In this document: piece after piece, positions 52,704 to 60,874 of the stretch | How positions within the stretch are numbered: the stretch's first letter is position 1 | Layout: every line of letters starts with the position of its first letter | From: Flemingiibacterium sp045634005 | Lineage (GTDB): Bacteria > Bacillota > Clostridia > Oscillospirales > CAG-272 | DNA: 63,436 nt | Assembly: GCA_045634005.1 (NCBI GenBank) | Contig: JAZQZL010000041.1 | Span: forward strand, 1 to 63,436 | Reading direction: 5' to 3' | Notes under the pieces: generated by a model | Databases searched by the model: none | Told to the model about the DNA's origin: nothing | What the model saw: the letters and a program-made list of their open reading frames with translations, nothing else | Made by a program: the position numbers and the translations under genes

Positions 52704-53584
52704 TTTTGAGCATGGAGTCTGTTCTCTGCTTCCTCGAAGATCTCGTTTGCGTGAGCCTCGAATACCTTAGTTGTGATCTCCTCCTCACGGTGAGCAGGCA
52801 GACAGTGCTGAACCATAGCATCCTTTGCGGCAACGCTCATAACCTCGTCGTTGATCTGATAACCCTTGAACGCGATTCTGCGCTTCTCTGCCTCATCCTC
52901 CTGACCCATTGATGCCCAAACGTCAGTGAAGATAACGTCAGCGTCCTTTGCAGCCTCGAGAACGTTATCGGTGAGAGTGAACATATCAGCGTAAGGCTTT
53001 GCGAAATCAAGCACCTGCGCGTCGGGGCTGTATGCCTTAGGGCAAGCGGCGGACACCTTCATACCTGCGGTAAGACCGCCGACGATGAGTGAGTTTGCCA
53101 TATTGTTGCCATCGCCGATGTAGCACATCTTAAGGCCGTCGAAGCCGCCCTTGAACTCACGGATGGTGAGAAGGTCTGCGAGCACCTGGCAAGGATGGCA
53201 GTAGTCGGTAAGACCGTTGATTATCGGAATGCTTGCATACTTTGCAAGATCCTCAACCTCCTTCTGCTCGAAGGTACGGATCATGATACCGTCAAGGTAA
53301 CGTGAAAGAACGCGTGCGGTGTCCTCAACAGGCTCGCCGCGGCCGATCTGAAGGTCGCGCGAGGAGAGGAAAAGTGCCTGGCCGCCGAGCTGGTACATAC
53401 CAACCTCGAAGGAAACACGGGTTCTCGTCGAAGCCTTCTGGAAGATCATACCGAGGGTCTGACCCTTGAGAAGCTTGTGCTCGATACCGTTCTTGGTCTC
53501 ATACTTAAGCTGGGTTGCGAGATTTAAAATGTCGTTAATTTCCTCTTTGTTGAGGTCTGCCATTTTAAGAAGATCGTTCATCAT
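52670..53584 (-). CDS. argF: Ornithine carbamoyltransferase
   Basis: Makes citrulline from ornithine and carbamoyl phosphate. 304 residues with the carbamoyl-phosphate motif STRTR, the ornithine-binding DVWASMGQE and HCLPAHR signature with active Cys. ATG 53584 follows AAAGGA; an ATG one codon later is possible. Last gene of argG-argH-SDR-argF. Catabolic forms exist, but the operon context makes this the biosynthetic type. Confidence 0.95.
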   Translation of the reverse strand: MMNDLLKMADLNKEEINDILNLATQLKYETKNGIEHKLLKGQTLGMIFQKASTRTRVSFEVGMYQLGGQALFLSSRDLQIGRGEPVEDTARVLSRYLDGIMIRTFEQKEVEDLAKYASIPIINGLTDYCHPCQVLADLLTIREFKGGFDGLKMCYIGDGNNMANSLIVGGLTAGMKVSAACPKAYSPDAQVLDFAKPYADMFTLTDNVLEAAKDADVIFTDVWASMGQEDEAEKRRIAFKGYQINDEVMSVAAKDAMVQHCLPAHREEEITTKVFEAHANEIFEEAENRLHAQKAVMVKLMQKR

Positions 53585-53617
53585 AATATTGTATTCCTTT
53601 CTGTAACATCAAATTTA

Positions 53618-54343
53618 TCAAATATATCCGCCGTCGATGCCTAGCACCTGACCGGTAACGTACGTTGCCTCGCACAGGAAGTAAACACACTGTGCAACCT
53701 CACGCGGTGTACCCATTCTGCCCATCGGCACCGTTTTGAGAAATTCGTCGATCTCTTCCCTTGAAAGTGACGAGTTCATATCGGTATCGATGATACCCGG
53801 AGCAACAGAGTTCACTCTGACGCCCGAGACGCTAACTTCCTTGGAGAGTGCCCTTGTAAAACCGATAAGCGCAGCCTTCGTCGTGGAATACTGTACCTCG
53901 CAGGAAGCGCCGACCCGTCCCCATATAGAAGAAACGTTTACTATACTTCCCTCGCGCTCGCGCACCATAGAGGGAAGCGCGTATCTTGTACAGTCCATCG
54001 CGCCAAAGAGGTTTACGTCGAACATTCTCCGCTCGTCCTCGACACTCATCATATCGAACGGCGCGAAGGCGTCAACAGCCGCATTGTTGACAAGTGCCTC
54101 GAGCTTTCCGCCGCCAACCTTGACGGCGTATTCTACAAGCGCCTTGCACTCGTCCGTTTTGCCGACGTCTGCGCGAAACGCATACGCTTCGCCGCCGCTA
54201 TTCCTGATCGCATCAACAAGCTCGTTTGCCGCCGATTCACTACTGTTATAGTTCACAACGACTCGCCAGCCCTTATCTGCAAAATATTCGGCGCACGCTC
54301 TGCCAATTCCGCGCGACGCGCCCGTTATCAGTACGGTTTTCAT
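53618..54343 (-). CDS. Short-chain dehydrogenase/reductase in the arg operon
   Basis: 241 residues with the NAD(P) loop TGASRGIG, structural NNAA, catalytic Ser in NVSSIWG, and YSTTK (Tyr-x3-Lys). Closest to the FabG type by length, but substrate unspecified. ATG overlaps the argH stop by 4 bp, and argF follows after 33 bp, so it is co-expressed with arginine synthesis genes. No role for an SDR in arginine synthesis is known to me. Confidence 0.88.
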   Translation of the reverse strand: MKTVLITGASRGIGRACAEYFADKGWRVVVNYNSSESAANELVDAIRNSGGEAYAFRADVGKTDECKALVEYAVKVGGGKLEALVNNAAVDAFAPFDMMSVEDERRMFDVNLFGAMDCTRYALPSMVREREGSIVNVSSIWGRVGASCEVQYSTTKAALIGFTRALSKEVSVSGVRVNSVAPGIIDTDMNSSLSREEIDEFLKTVPMGRMGTPREVAQCVYFLCEATYVTGQVLGIDGGYI

Positions 54344-55719
54344 CTCTTGTCGCCCACAAACTTGTCGACGATTGCGATCTGGCGCAGTACAGACTCCTTC
54401 GCAGGACCGCCGCGTACGTTTCTGCCGTTTACGCAGTTAAGAAGGTCGATTGCCTCGTAAACGTCGTTATCGAATATCTCGCATACGTCGCGAAGCTCGT
54501 CGAGAGAGAGCTCCTCGAGGGTCTTTTGGTGGTCGATGCAGTAAGCAACAAGCGTACCCGAAACCTTGTAAGCATCGCGGAAAGGCATGCCCTTCTTAAC
54601 GAGATAGTCAGCAAGGTCGGTCGCGTTAATAAAGCCCTGTGCTGCCGCACGGCGAAGTCTGTCTGCTCGTACGGTCATTGTTGCGAACATTGAGGTGAAC
54701 ACCTCAAGACTGATAAGCGTATTGTCGATAGCGTCGAAGATTGCCTCCTTGTCCTCCTGCATATCCTTGTTGTATGCAAGCGGAAGCGACTTCATCATCG
54801 AGTAAAGCGCGATCATATCGCCGTAAACTCTGCCCGTTTTGCCGCGTACAAGCTCGGCAACGTCGGGATTCTTCTTCTGCGGCATGATCGAAGAGCCGGT
54901 CGAGAACGCATCGTCAAGCACGATAAAACCGAACTCGGACGAGCACCAGAGAATGATCTCCTCAGAGAAGCGGCTCATATGCATCATAAGAAGCGAAAGG
55001 TCGGAGGAAAGCTCCAGAACGAAATCTCTGTCGGAAACGCCGTCGATCGAGTTTTCGGTAACCGTCGGAAAGCCGAGCAGCTCTGCTACTCTCTCTCGGT
55101 TGATCGGATACGTCGTCGAAGCAAGTGCGCCGGAGCCGAGCGGCATTACACGCGTACGGCGCTCGGTGTCACAGAGTCTGTCGTAGTCGCGCATAAGCAT
55201 CTGCGCATAAGCGAGAATATAGTGCGCGAAGGTTACGGGCTGTGCACGCTGAAGATGTGTGTAGCCTGCCATAACGGTGTCAGTATGCAGCTTCGCCTTT
55301 TCACTGATAGCCTCGAGAAGATCGAGCACGCGGGATTTAACCTGTGCGATCTCGTCAAGCAGATACATACGAATATCGAGCGCGACCTGATCGTTACGCG
55401 AGCGAGCGGTGTGAAGGCGCTTGCCCGTATCGCCGATACGGCTCGTAAGTATGGTTTCGATATTCATATGAATATCCTCGGCGTCGACGGAAAATTCAAG
55501 CTTGCCGGCTTCAATATCCGCGAGTATCTCGCGAAGCGCCGCAACGATCTTGTCAGCCTCGCTCTTCTCGATAATTCCGCATTCGCCGAGCATAGTCGCG
55601 TGAGCGATGGAGCCGTTTATGTCCTGCGCGTACATTCTTCCGTCGAAGGAAATCGAGGAGTTAAAGTCGTTAACGCGCGAGTCTACGTCCTTTTTAAAGC
55701 GTCCTTGCCAGAGTTTCAT
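54340..55719 (-). CDS. argH: Argininosuccinate lyase
   Basis: Cleaves argininosuccinate to arginine and fumarate. 459 residues from ATG 55719 (MKLWQGRFKK). Fumarase-superfamily signatures: TARSRNDQVALD, TAGYTHLQRAQPVTFAHY, and GSSIMPQKKNPD with the flexible catalytic Ser loop. The ribosome site is weak. Upstream lies a 272-bp gap with strong hairpins after argG. Confidence 0.96.
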   Translation of the reverse strand: MKLWQGRFKKDVDSRVNDFNSSISFDGRMYAQDINGSIAHATMLGECGIIEKSEADKIVAALREILADIEAGKLEFSVDAEDIHMNIETILTSRIGDTGKRLHTARSRNDQVALDIRMYLLDEIAQVKSRVLDLLEAISEKAKLHTDTVMAGYTHLQRAQPVTFAHYILAYAQMLMRDYDRLCDTERRTRVMPLGSGALASTTYPINRERVAELLGFPTVTENSIDGVSDRDFVLELSSDLSLLMMHMSRFSEEIILWCSSEFGFIVLDDAFSTGSSIMPQKKNPDVAELVRGKTGRVYGDMIALYSMMKSLPLAYNKDMQEDKEAIFDAIDNTLISLEVFTSMFATMTVRADRLRRAAAQGFINATDLADYLVKKGMPFRDAYKVSGTLVAYCIDHQKTLEELSLDELRDVCEIFDNDVYEAIDLLNCVNGRNVRGGPAKESVLRQIAIVDKFVGDKR

Positions 55720-55773
55720 TACAGTTACCGCGGAAAAACCGCGTCCTTTCGTTTGTGTTATAAAAAAGGTATG

Positions 55774-55801
55774 CTTGGGAGAAGAAAATTCTCCTCCCAA
55801 G
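55774..55801. promoter_or_regulatory. Hairpin in the argG-argH gap, nearer argH
   Basis: CTTGGGAG / CTCCCAAG with further inner pairing GAGAA / TTCTC. Possible processing or attenuation structure before argH. Confidence 0.5.
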
Positions 55802-55851
55802 TATCATAAAAGGTTTATATTTTGGAATCAGCTCAGCCGAGCGGAAAGGGG

Positions 55852-55969
55852 TGCAGGGGGAAACCTGATCGGCGTGGTAAGTTCGCTTGCGAACTACCGC
55901 AGGTCGGCATAGCCGTCCTGCTAGAGAGATACTGGTTTCCCCCTGCAGTCAGGGCGCGAGCGCCCTGAC
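55852..55969. repeat. Composite inverted-repeat element between argG and argH
   Basis: Two abutting hairpins: outer arms TGCAGGGGGAAACC (55852-55865) and GGTTTCCCCCTGCA (55934-55947) enclose a second small hairpin GTTCGC-TT-GCGAAC; then GTCAGGGCGC-GA-GCGCCCTGAC (55948-55969). G+C-rich, no ORF, no clear target duplication. It resembles dispersed intergenic elements; could stabilise the argG 3' end. Confidence 0.75.
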
Positions 55970-55991
55970 TCCTAAATATTAAGCGGTACGC

Positions 55992-57215
55992 TTATCTCTT
56001 CTGATCAAGCTTTGCCTTAACCTTGATCGGAAGTCCGAACAGGTTGATGAATCCTGCGGAATCAGCCTGGTTGTAGTCCTCGTCCTCACCGAAGGATGCA
56101 GTCTGCTCGTCGTAAAGAGTGAACGGCGAGGTAACGCCTGCGTTGATGATATTGCCCTTGTAGAGCTTGAGGGTAACGTCACCAGTAACGGTTTCGTTTA
56201 CCTTGTCAACGAAGGTGCAAAGTGCCTCACGAAGAGGAGTGAACCACTGACCGTTGTAGCAAAGGTCTGCCATCTTGGGAGCAACCTGTGCCTGCATATA
56301 GTGGAAGGTTTCCTTATCAAGGCAGATGGTTTCGAGAACGTTGTGAGCCTTGTAAAGAATAGTACCTGCAGGAGTTTCATAAACGCCGCGGCTCTTCATA
56401 CCTACAAGACGGTTCTCAACGATGTCGAGAAGACCGATGCCGTTTGCACCACCAATCTCGTTAAGCTTGGTTACAAGCTCAACAGCCCCCATCTCTACGC
56501 CGTCAAGCGCGGTCGGGACACCCTTTTCAAAATGAATCTTAACGTATGTAGGCTTATCGGGAGCCATTTCGGGAGAAACGCCGAGCTCAAGGAAGCCGGG
56601 CTTGTTGTACTGCGGCTCGTTTGCGGGAGATTCGAGATCCATACCCTCGTGGGAAAGATGCCAGAGGTTCTTGTCCTTGGAGTAGTTGGTCTCGCGGTTG
56701 ATCTTAAGGGGAATGTTGTGAGCCTCTGCGTAGTCGATCTCCTCGTCACGGGACTTGATATCCCACTCTCTCCAAGGAGCGATGATAGCCATATCGGGAG
56801 CAAAAGCCTTAATAGTAAGCTCGAAGCGAACCTGATCGTTACCCTTACCGGTACAGCCGTGGCAGATAGCATCAGCGCCCTCTGCAAGAGCGATCTCTAC
56901 AAGACGCTTTGCGATGCAGGGACGAGCGTGAGAGGTACCGAGAAGGTAATCCTCATACTTCGCGTCAGCCTTGAGGCAAGGCCAGATGTAATTTTCAATA
57001 TAGTCCTGCTTGAGGTCTTCAATATAGAGCTTGGAAGCGCCGGTCTTTATAGCCTTTTCTTCAAGGCCGTCGAGTTCAGTGCCCTGTCCAACGTCACCGG
57101 AAACGGCAACCACCTCGCAGTTGTTATAGTTTTCCTTAAGCCACGGAATGATGATAGAAGTATCAAGTCCGCCGGAATAAGCAAGCACTACTTTTTTGAT
57201 GTTTTTCTTGTCCAT
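55992..57215 (-). CDS. argG: Argininosuccinate synthase
   Basis: Joins citrulline and aspartate using ATP. 407 residues from ATG 57215 with GAGG upstream. N-terminal PP-loop AYSGGLDTSI, then HGCTGKGNDQVRFE, the family ATP-binding signature. First gene of the arginine operon, under a promoter covered by ARG boxes. The extra 12 upstream codons lie in the leader. Confidence 0.97.
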   Translation of the reverse strand: MDKKNIKKVVLAYSGGLDTSIIIPWLKENYNNCEVVAVSGDVGQGTELDGLEEKAIKTGASKLYIEDLKQDYIENYIWPCLKADAKYEDYLLGTSHARPCIAKRLVEIALAEGADAICHGCTGKGNDQVRFELTIKAFAPDMAIIAPWREWDIKSRDEEIDYAEAHNIPLKINRETNYSKDKNLWHLSHEGMDLESPANEPQYNKPGFLELGVSPEMAPDKPTYVKIHFEKGVPTALDGVEMGAVELVTKLNEIGGANGIGLLDIVENRLVGMKSRGVYETPAGTILYKAHNVLETICLDKETFHYMQAQVAPKMADLCYNGQWFTPLREALCTFVDKVNETVTGDVTLKLYKGNIINAGVTSPFTLYDEQTASFGEDEDYNQADSAGFINLFGLPIKVKAKLDQKR

Positions 57216-57253
57216 GATATGTACCTCATTTTGAAAAATTATTTTATACATAT

Positions 57254-57283
57254 ATTATACGCCGCACCTTGTATAAATTCAAG
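57254..57283 (-). promoter_or_regulatory. argG promoter overlapped by ARG box 1
   Basis: On the minus strand TTGAAT (57282-57277), 17-bp spacer, TATAAT (57259-57254). The ARG-box-like dyad CTTGTATAAATTCAAG (57268-57283) covers the -35 box and part of the spacer, as expected for repression by ArgR/AhrC. Confidence 0.8.
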
Positions 57284-57298
57284 GCTTCAGATGCATAA

Positions 57299-57315
57299 CT
57301 TGTATAAATATTCAC
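57299..57315. promoter_or_regulatory. ARG box 2
   Basis: CTTGTATAAATATTCAC; core TGTATAAATATTCA fits the general TGNAT-W4-ATNCA ArgR operator. Confidence 0.8.
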
Positions 57316-57355
57316 GCAGCAGTATTGTTTAAATGTAATAAAAACGAATAATTGA

Positions 57356-57370
57356 TATGAATAATACAAG
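57356..57370. promoter_or_regulatory. Possible ARG box 3
   Basis: TATGAATAATACAAG, a weaker ARG-box-like dyad, 40 bp beyond box 2. Confidence 0.45.
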
Positions 57371-57536
57371 ATTTATGCATATAAATTCTCTCACGCGGCG
57401 AGATAATTTACAACACAATATATTATAGCCTATATTGGTGCAAAAATCAAGGTGAATTTTTAAATTTCTCGCTAAAAATATTATATGCCCAAAATATTTT
57501 GAGGGCTTAAAAACGACCTCACAGAAAGGAAATAAT

Positions 57537-58316
57537 ATGACCTGCATATTTAAAAAATTTTCAGTCGCTCTCATTGCGGTTTGTATGCTCGCAATCGTGT
57601 GTACCGCGTCGGAAAGCGAGCTTCGATGGTACTTTAAGCCAAACAGCACTCACATACAGCCTGCCCTTCCGAGCGAATTTGCGTTTATCGAAAGCTACGG
57701 CGGCGTGTATCTCGACCGAACACACGGCGACGCCTGCGACGAGAAGGTCATCTACCTCACCTTCGACGTCGGCTACGAAAACGGGAACGTCGCAAAGGTG
57801 CTTGACACGCTTAAAAAGCACAATATAGCGGGCACGTTCTTTGTCCTCGAGCACGTTATTACAAAAGAAACCGCGCTCGTGAAGCGTATGTTTGATGAAG
57901 GACACACGGTTGCCAACCACACGATGACGCACCGTAATATGGCAACGGCTGACCGTGCGACATTTGAAAAAGAGCTGTACGGTCTTGAAAAGCTATGCAC
58001 CGATTTGACGGGTGACACAATGGCAAAGCTTTACCGTCCGCCCGAAGGATGCTTTTCCGAAAATAACATGAAAATCCTCGCAGATATGGGCTACAAGACC
58101 GTATTCTGGAGCTGTGCGTACGCCGATTGGGACAACAAAAACCAGCCCTCTCCAGATGCCGCTATGGAAAAGCTGACCTCGCGTCTTCACAACGGCGAAA
58201 TACTGCTCCTTCATCCTACCTCGGCAACAAACGCTGCGATCCTTGATGAATTTCTGACACACCTTGAAGCCGAGGGGTACCGCATCGGCTCACTCACCGA
58301 GTTATGCGGCGTCTGA
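57537..58316 (+). CDS. PdaA-like polysaccharide deacetylase
   Basis: 259 residues: signal peptide about 1-24, then a NodB-type deacetylase domain. TFDVGYENGN and NHTMTH (Asp and His metal residues) resemble PdaA, which makes muramic delta-lactam in the spore cortex and where the usual TFDDG is altered. GGSY-like LRWYFKPN also fits the PdaA N terminus. Acts on cortex peptidoglycan. ATG follows AAAGGA. Overlaps the next deacetylase gene by 13 bp. Confidence 0.87.
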   Translation: MTCIFKKFSVALIAVCMLAIVCTASESELRWYFKPNSTHIQPALPSEFAFIESYGGVYLDRTHGDACDEKVIYLTFDVGYENGNVAKVLDTLKKHNIAGTFFVLEHVITKETALVKRMFDEGHTVANHTMTHRNMATADRATFEKELYGLEKLCTDLTGDTMAKLYRPPEGCFSENNMKILADMGYKTVFWSCAYADWDNKNQPSPDAAMEKLTSRLHNGEILLLHPTSATNAAILDEFLTHLEAEGYRIGSLTELCGV

Positions 58317-58984
58317 TCTGTCTCACGTTCGCGCTCGTTCTCGGTCTTCTTCCCGTGGGTGCCGATGACGGTGCGCTCGCAGACGTCTATTTTTCCTGCA
58401 AATGCGATGATAAGCGTATTGCGCTCACCTTCGACGACGGTCCGCATTACAAGTACACCGCGGAAATACTCGATATTTTAGCCGAGTACGACGTTCGGGC
58501 AACCTTCTTCGTCGTCGGATCTCTTGCAGAAAAATACCCCGAGCTTATTCTTCGCGAGCTGTCTGACGGGCACGAGATCGCAAGTCACACGTGGTCACAC
58601 CCTCATCTTAATATGATATCCAAAGCCGCGCTCGAAAACGAGCTTACAGTCACCGAGGAGTTTCTGTACGAGCTCGCGGAATACCGACCGAGGCTGTTTC
58701 GTCCGCCCGAGGGCAAATGTCCCGAGAACGTGCTTCGTGTTGCGGCTGAAATGGACTACGAGGTGATTTTATGGACCGTCGATACACTTGATTGGGCGCA
58801 CACTCCGAGTGATACGATCGCAAGAAACGTGCTTGATAATACCGAATCAGGCTCGATAATCCTATGCCACGATTTTGTCGGCGGAGTAAGTCCGACCCCG
58901 GATGCCCTTTTAAAGTTTATTCCCGAACTAAAAAGAAACGGCTACGAGTTCGTAACCGTTTCCGAGCTGTTATATGGAGATTAG
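58304..58984 (+). CDS. Polysaccharide deacetylase (NodB domain), exported
   Basis: 226 residues: signal peptide about 1-19, then TFDDGPH, SHTWSHPHL (metal His pair), RPPEG and LCHD, all NodB-catalytic motifs intact. It should deacetylate N-acetylglucosamine or N-acetylmuramic acid in the wall. Its start lies inside the PdaA-like gene, so the two are coupled; likely a sporulation or wall-modifying pair. Confidence 0.88.
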   Translation: MRRLICLTFALVLGLLPVGADDGALADVYFSCKCDDKRIALTFDDGPHYKYTAEILDILAEYDVRATFFVVGSLAEKYPELILRELSDGHEIASHTWSHPHLNMISKAALENELTVTEEFLYELAEYRPRLFRPPEGKCPENVLRVAAEMDYEVILWTVDTLDWAHTPSDTIARNVLDNTESGSIILCHDFVGGVSPTPDALLKFIPELKRNGYEFVTVSELLYGD

Positions 58985-60855
58985 TTGAGTGAATACTTTT
59001 CCGAGCAAGCCTTGTACTCGTCCATAAACGAGTGCTCCGTCTTGAGCTGTGCCAAGTACTTGTGCGTGTCGTACGACTGCTCTGCCGCTCTGATCATACA
59101 AGCAGCGATATTCGAGCAGTGGTCGGAAACGCGCTCGTAGTTGGTAAGCAGATCGGAGAGGATAAATCCGAGCTCAATGGTGCACTTGCCGCCCTGAAGA
59201 CGGTCGATGTGCTTTTCTCTGATCTGCTCCTTGAGATCGTCAATTACCTGCTCGAGCGGCTCGATGTGAGTTGCCGCGTGCAGATCCTTCGAGATAAGCG
59301 CATCGTAGGTGAGCTGGAGAATTTCGCTTACCGCCATAGAAATTACCTTAAGCTCCTTCTGTGCCTCAGTGGAGAAGGTAATTCCCTTTTCCGTCATCTC
59401 CTTTGCGGCTTCCTGAATGTTTACAGCGTGGTCGCTGATACGCTCGAGGTCGCCTATATTGTGGAGAAGCCTTGTTGCGGTCTTGGAGTCGTCAACGGAA
59501 AGGTTGCGTGAGGACAGCTTTACGATGTAAGTTCCGAGTCTGTCCTCGTACTTATCTACCTCGCCCTCGATCTCGCGTATTTCCTCGGCGATGCCGTCGG
59601 AATATTTGTCAACGAGATCCATAGCGCTGTTGATGCTGTTTATTGAAAGCTCCGCCATTTTGCTCATAACGTTCACGCACTGCTCAAGTGCGAACGCGGG
59701 CGTTGCAAGGAAACGCTCGTCAAGAAGCGGCTGCTCCTCGATAGCAGGGCTTGTTTTGGCAGAATCCTTGATGGTAAGCTCCGCAAGCTTGCCGAGAAGC
59801 TTGTAGAACGGGAGAAGGAGTACTGTCGTGGATATATTGAACACAGTATGGGTTATAGCGATCGTCGTAGAGGTTACGTCTACCTTATCAAGTCCGAAAT
59901 CGAATATTGCATCGAGCGCATAGTATGCAACAAGGAAAATCACAGTTCCGATCACGTTAAAGTAGAAATGCACAGCTGCGGTACGCTTCGCGTTCTTTCC
60001 TGCACCGATGGTCGAGATCATCGCGGTGGTCGTACTACCGATGTTCTGACCCATTATCATAGGAATAGCCGCACCGAACGGAAGTGCACCCGTTGCCGAG
60101 ATCGCCTGCATAATACCGACGGACGCGGACGAGGACTGCATAATAGTCGTAATAACCGCACCGGCAATAAGACCGAGTATGGGATTTGTAAAGAGCGCGA
60201 GAATTTCTGCAAACTGCTCGTTATACTTGAGCGGCGAAAGCGCCTCGGTCATCGTGTTCATACCGAACATAAGCACCGCAAAGCCTATGAAAATGCCGCC
60301 GATATCCTTTTTACGTCCGCTTTTAGCAAACATAATGAGAAGTATGCCGACAAATGCAGATATTGCAGCGAGGTTGTTCGCCTTGAAGAAATCCATTACG
60401 GCACCGCCGCCGCTGGAGCTACCGCCTGCAAGCGCGAGTATCCACGCCGTTGCGGTCGTACCGATGTTGGCACCCATTATGATACCGATAGCCTGGGTGA
60501 GCTTCATAATGCCGGAGTTAACGAAGCCGACAACCATAACCGTCGTAGCACCCGACGACTGAATAACCGCGGTAACGACAGCACCGAGGATAACGCCCTT
60601 TATAGGGTTGCTCGTGAGCTTTTCAAGAATACGCTCAAGCGAACCGCCCGCACTCTTTTCGAGTCCCTTGCCCATATAGTCCATACCGAAAAGGAACATC
60701 GCAATACCGCCGAAAAGCGACATAAAATTAAAGATTGAAAGCTTACCGTCCTGCGCCGCTCCGTCACCTGCATAAACGCATACCGTACAGCAAGCGATCA
60801 GAAGCATCGCCGTCAGAATTGCTGCGACACGCTTTGAAAAAATTCTTCCAAACAT
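58981..60855 (-). CDS. Na+/phosphate cotransporter family protein with PhoU domain (NptA-like)
   Basis: 624 residues: N-terminal membrane anchor, two Na/Pi cotransport repeats with the QSS motifs (QSSGATT, QSSSASV), and a C-terminal PhoU-like helical domain (about 400-600). Imports phosphate, with the PhoU part perhaps sensing. It follows phoP and phoR, only 19 bp after phoR, so co-transcribed. Overlaps the deacetylase 3' end on the other strand by 4 bp. Confidence 0.92.
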   Translation of the reverse strand: MFGRIFSKRVAAILTAMLLIACCTVCVYAGDGAAQDGKLSIFNFMSLFGGIAMFLFGMDYMGKGLEKSAGGSLERILEKLTSNPIKGVILGAVVTAVIQSSGATTVMVVGFVNSGIMKLTQAIGIIMGANIGTTATAWILALAGGSSSGGGAVMDFFKANNLAAISAFVGILLIMFAKSGRKKDIGGIFIGFAVLMFGMNTMTEALSPLKYNEQFAEILALFTNPILGLIAGAVITTIMQSSSASVGIMQAISATGALPFGAAIPMIMGQNIGSTTTAMISTIGAGKNAKRTAAVHFYFNVIGTVIFLVAYYALDAIFDFGLDKVDVTSTTIAITHTVFNISTTVLLLPFYKLLGKLAELTIKDSAKTSPAIEEQPLLDERFLATPAFALEQCVNVMSKMAELSINSINSAMDLVDKYSDGIAEEIREIEGEVDKYEDRLGTYIVKLSSRNLSVDDSKTATRLLHNIGDLERISDHAVNIQEAAKEMTEKGITFSTEAQKELKVISMAVSEILQLTYDALISKDLHAATHIEPLEQVIDDLKEQIREKHIDRLQGGKCTIELGFILSDLLTNYERVSDHCSNIAACMIRAAEQSYDTHKYLAQLKTEHSFMDEYKACSEKYSLN

Positions 60856-60874
60856 ATTTATCTCCTAAAATATA

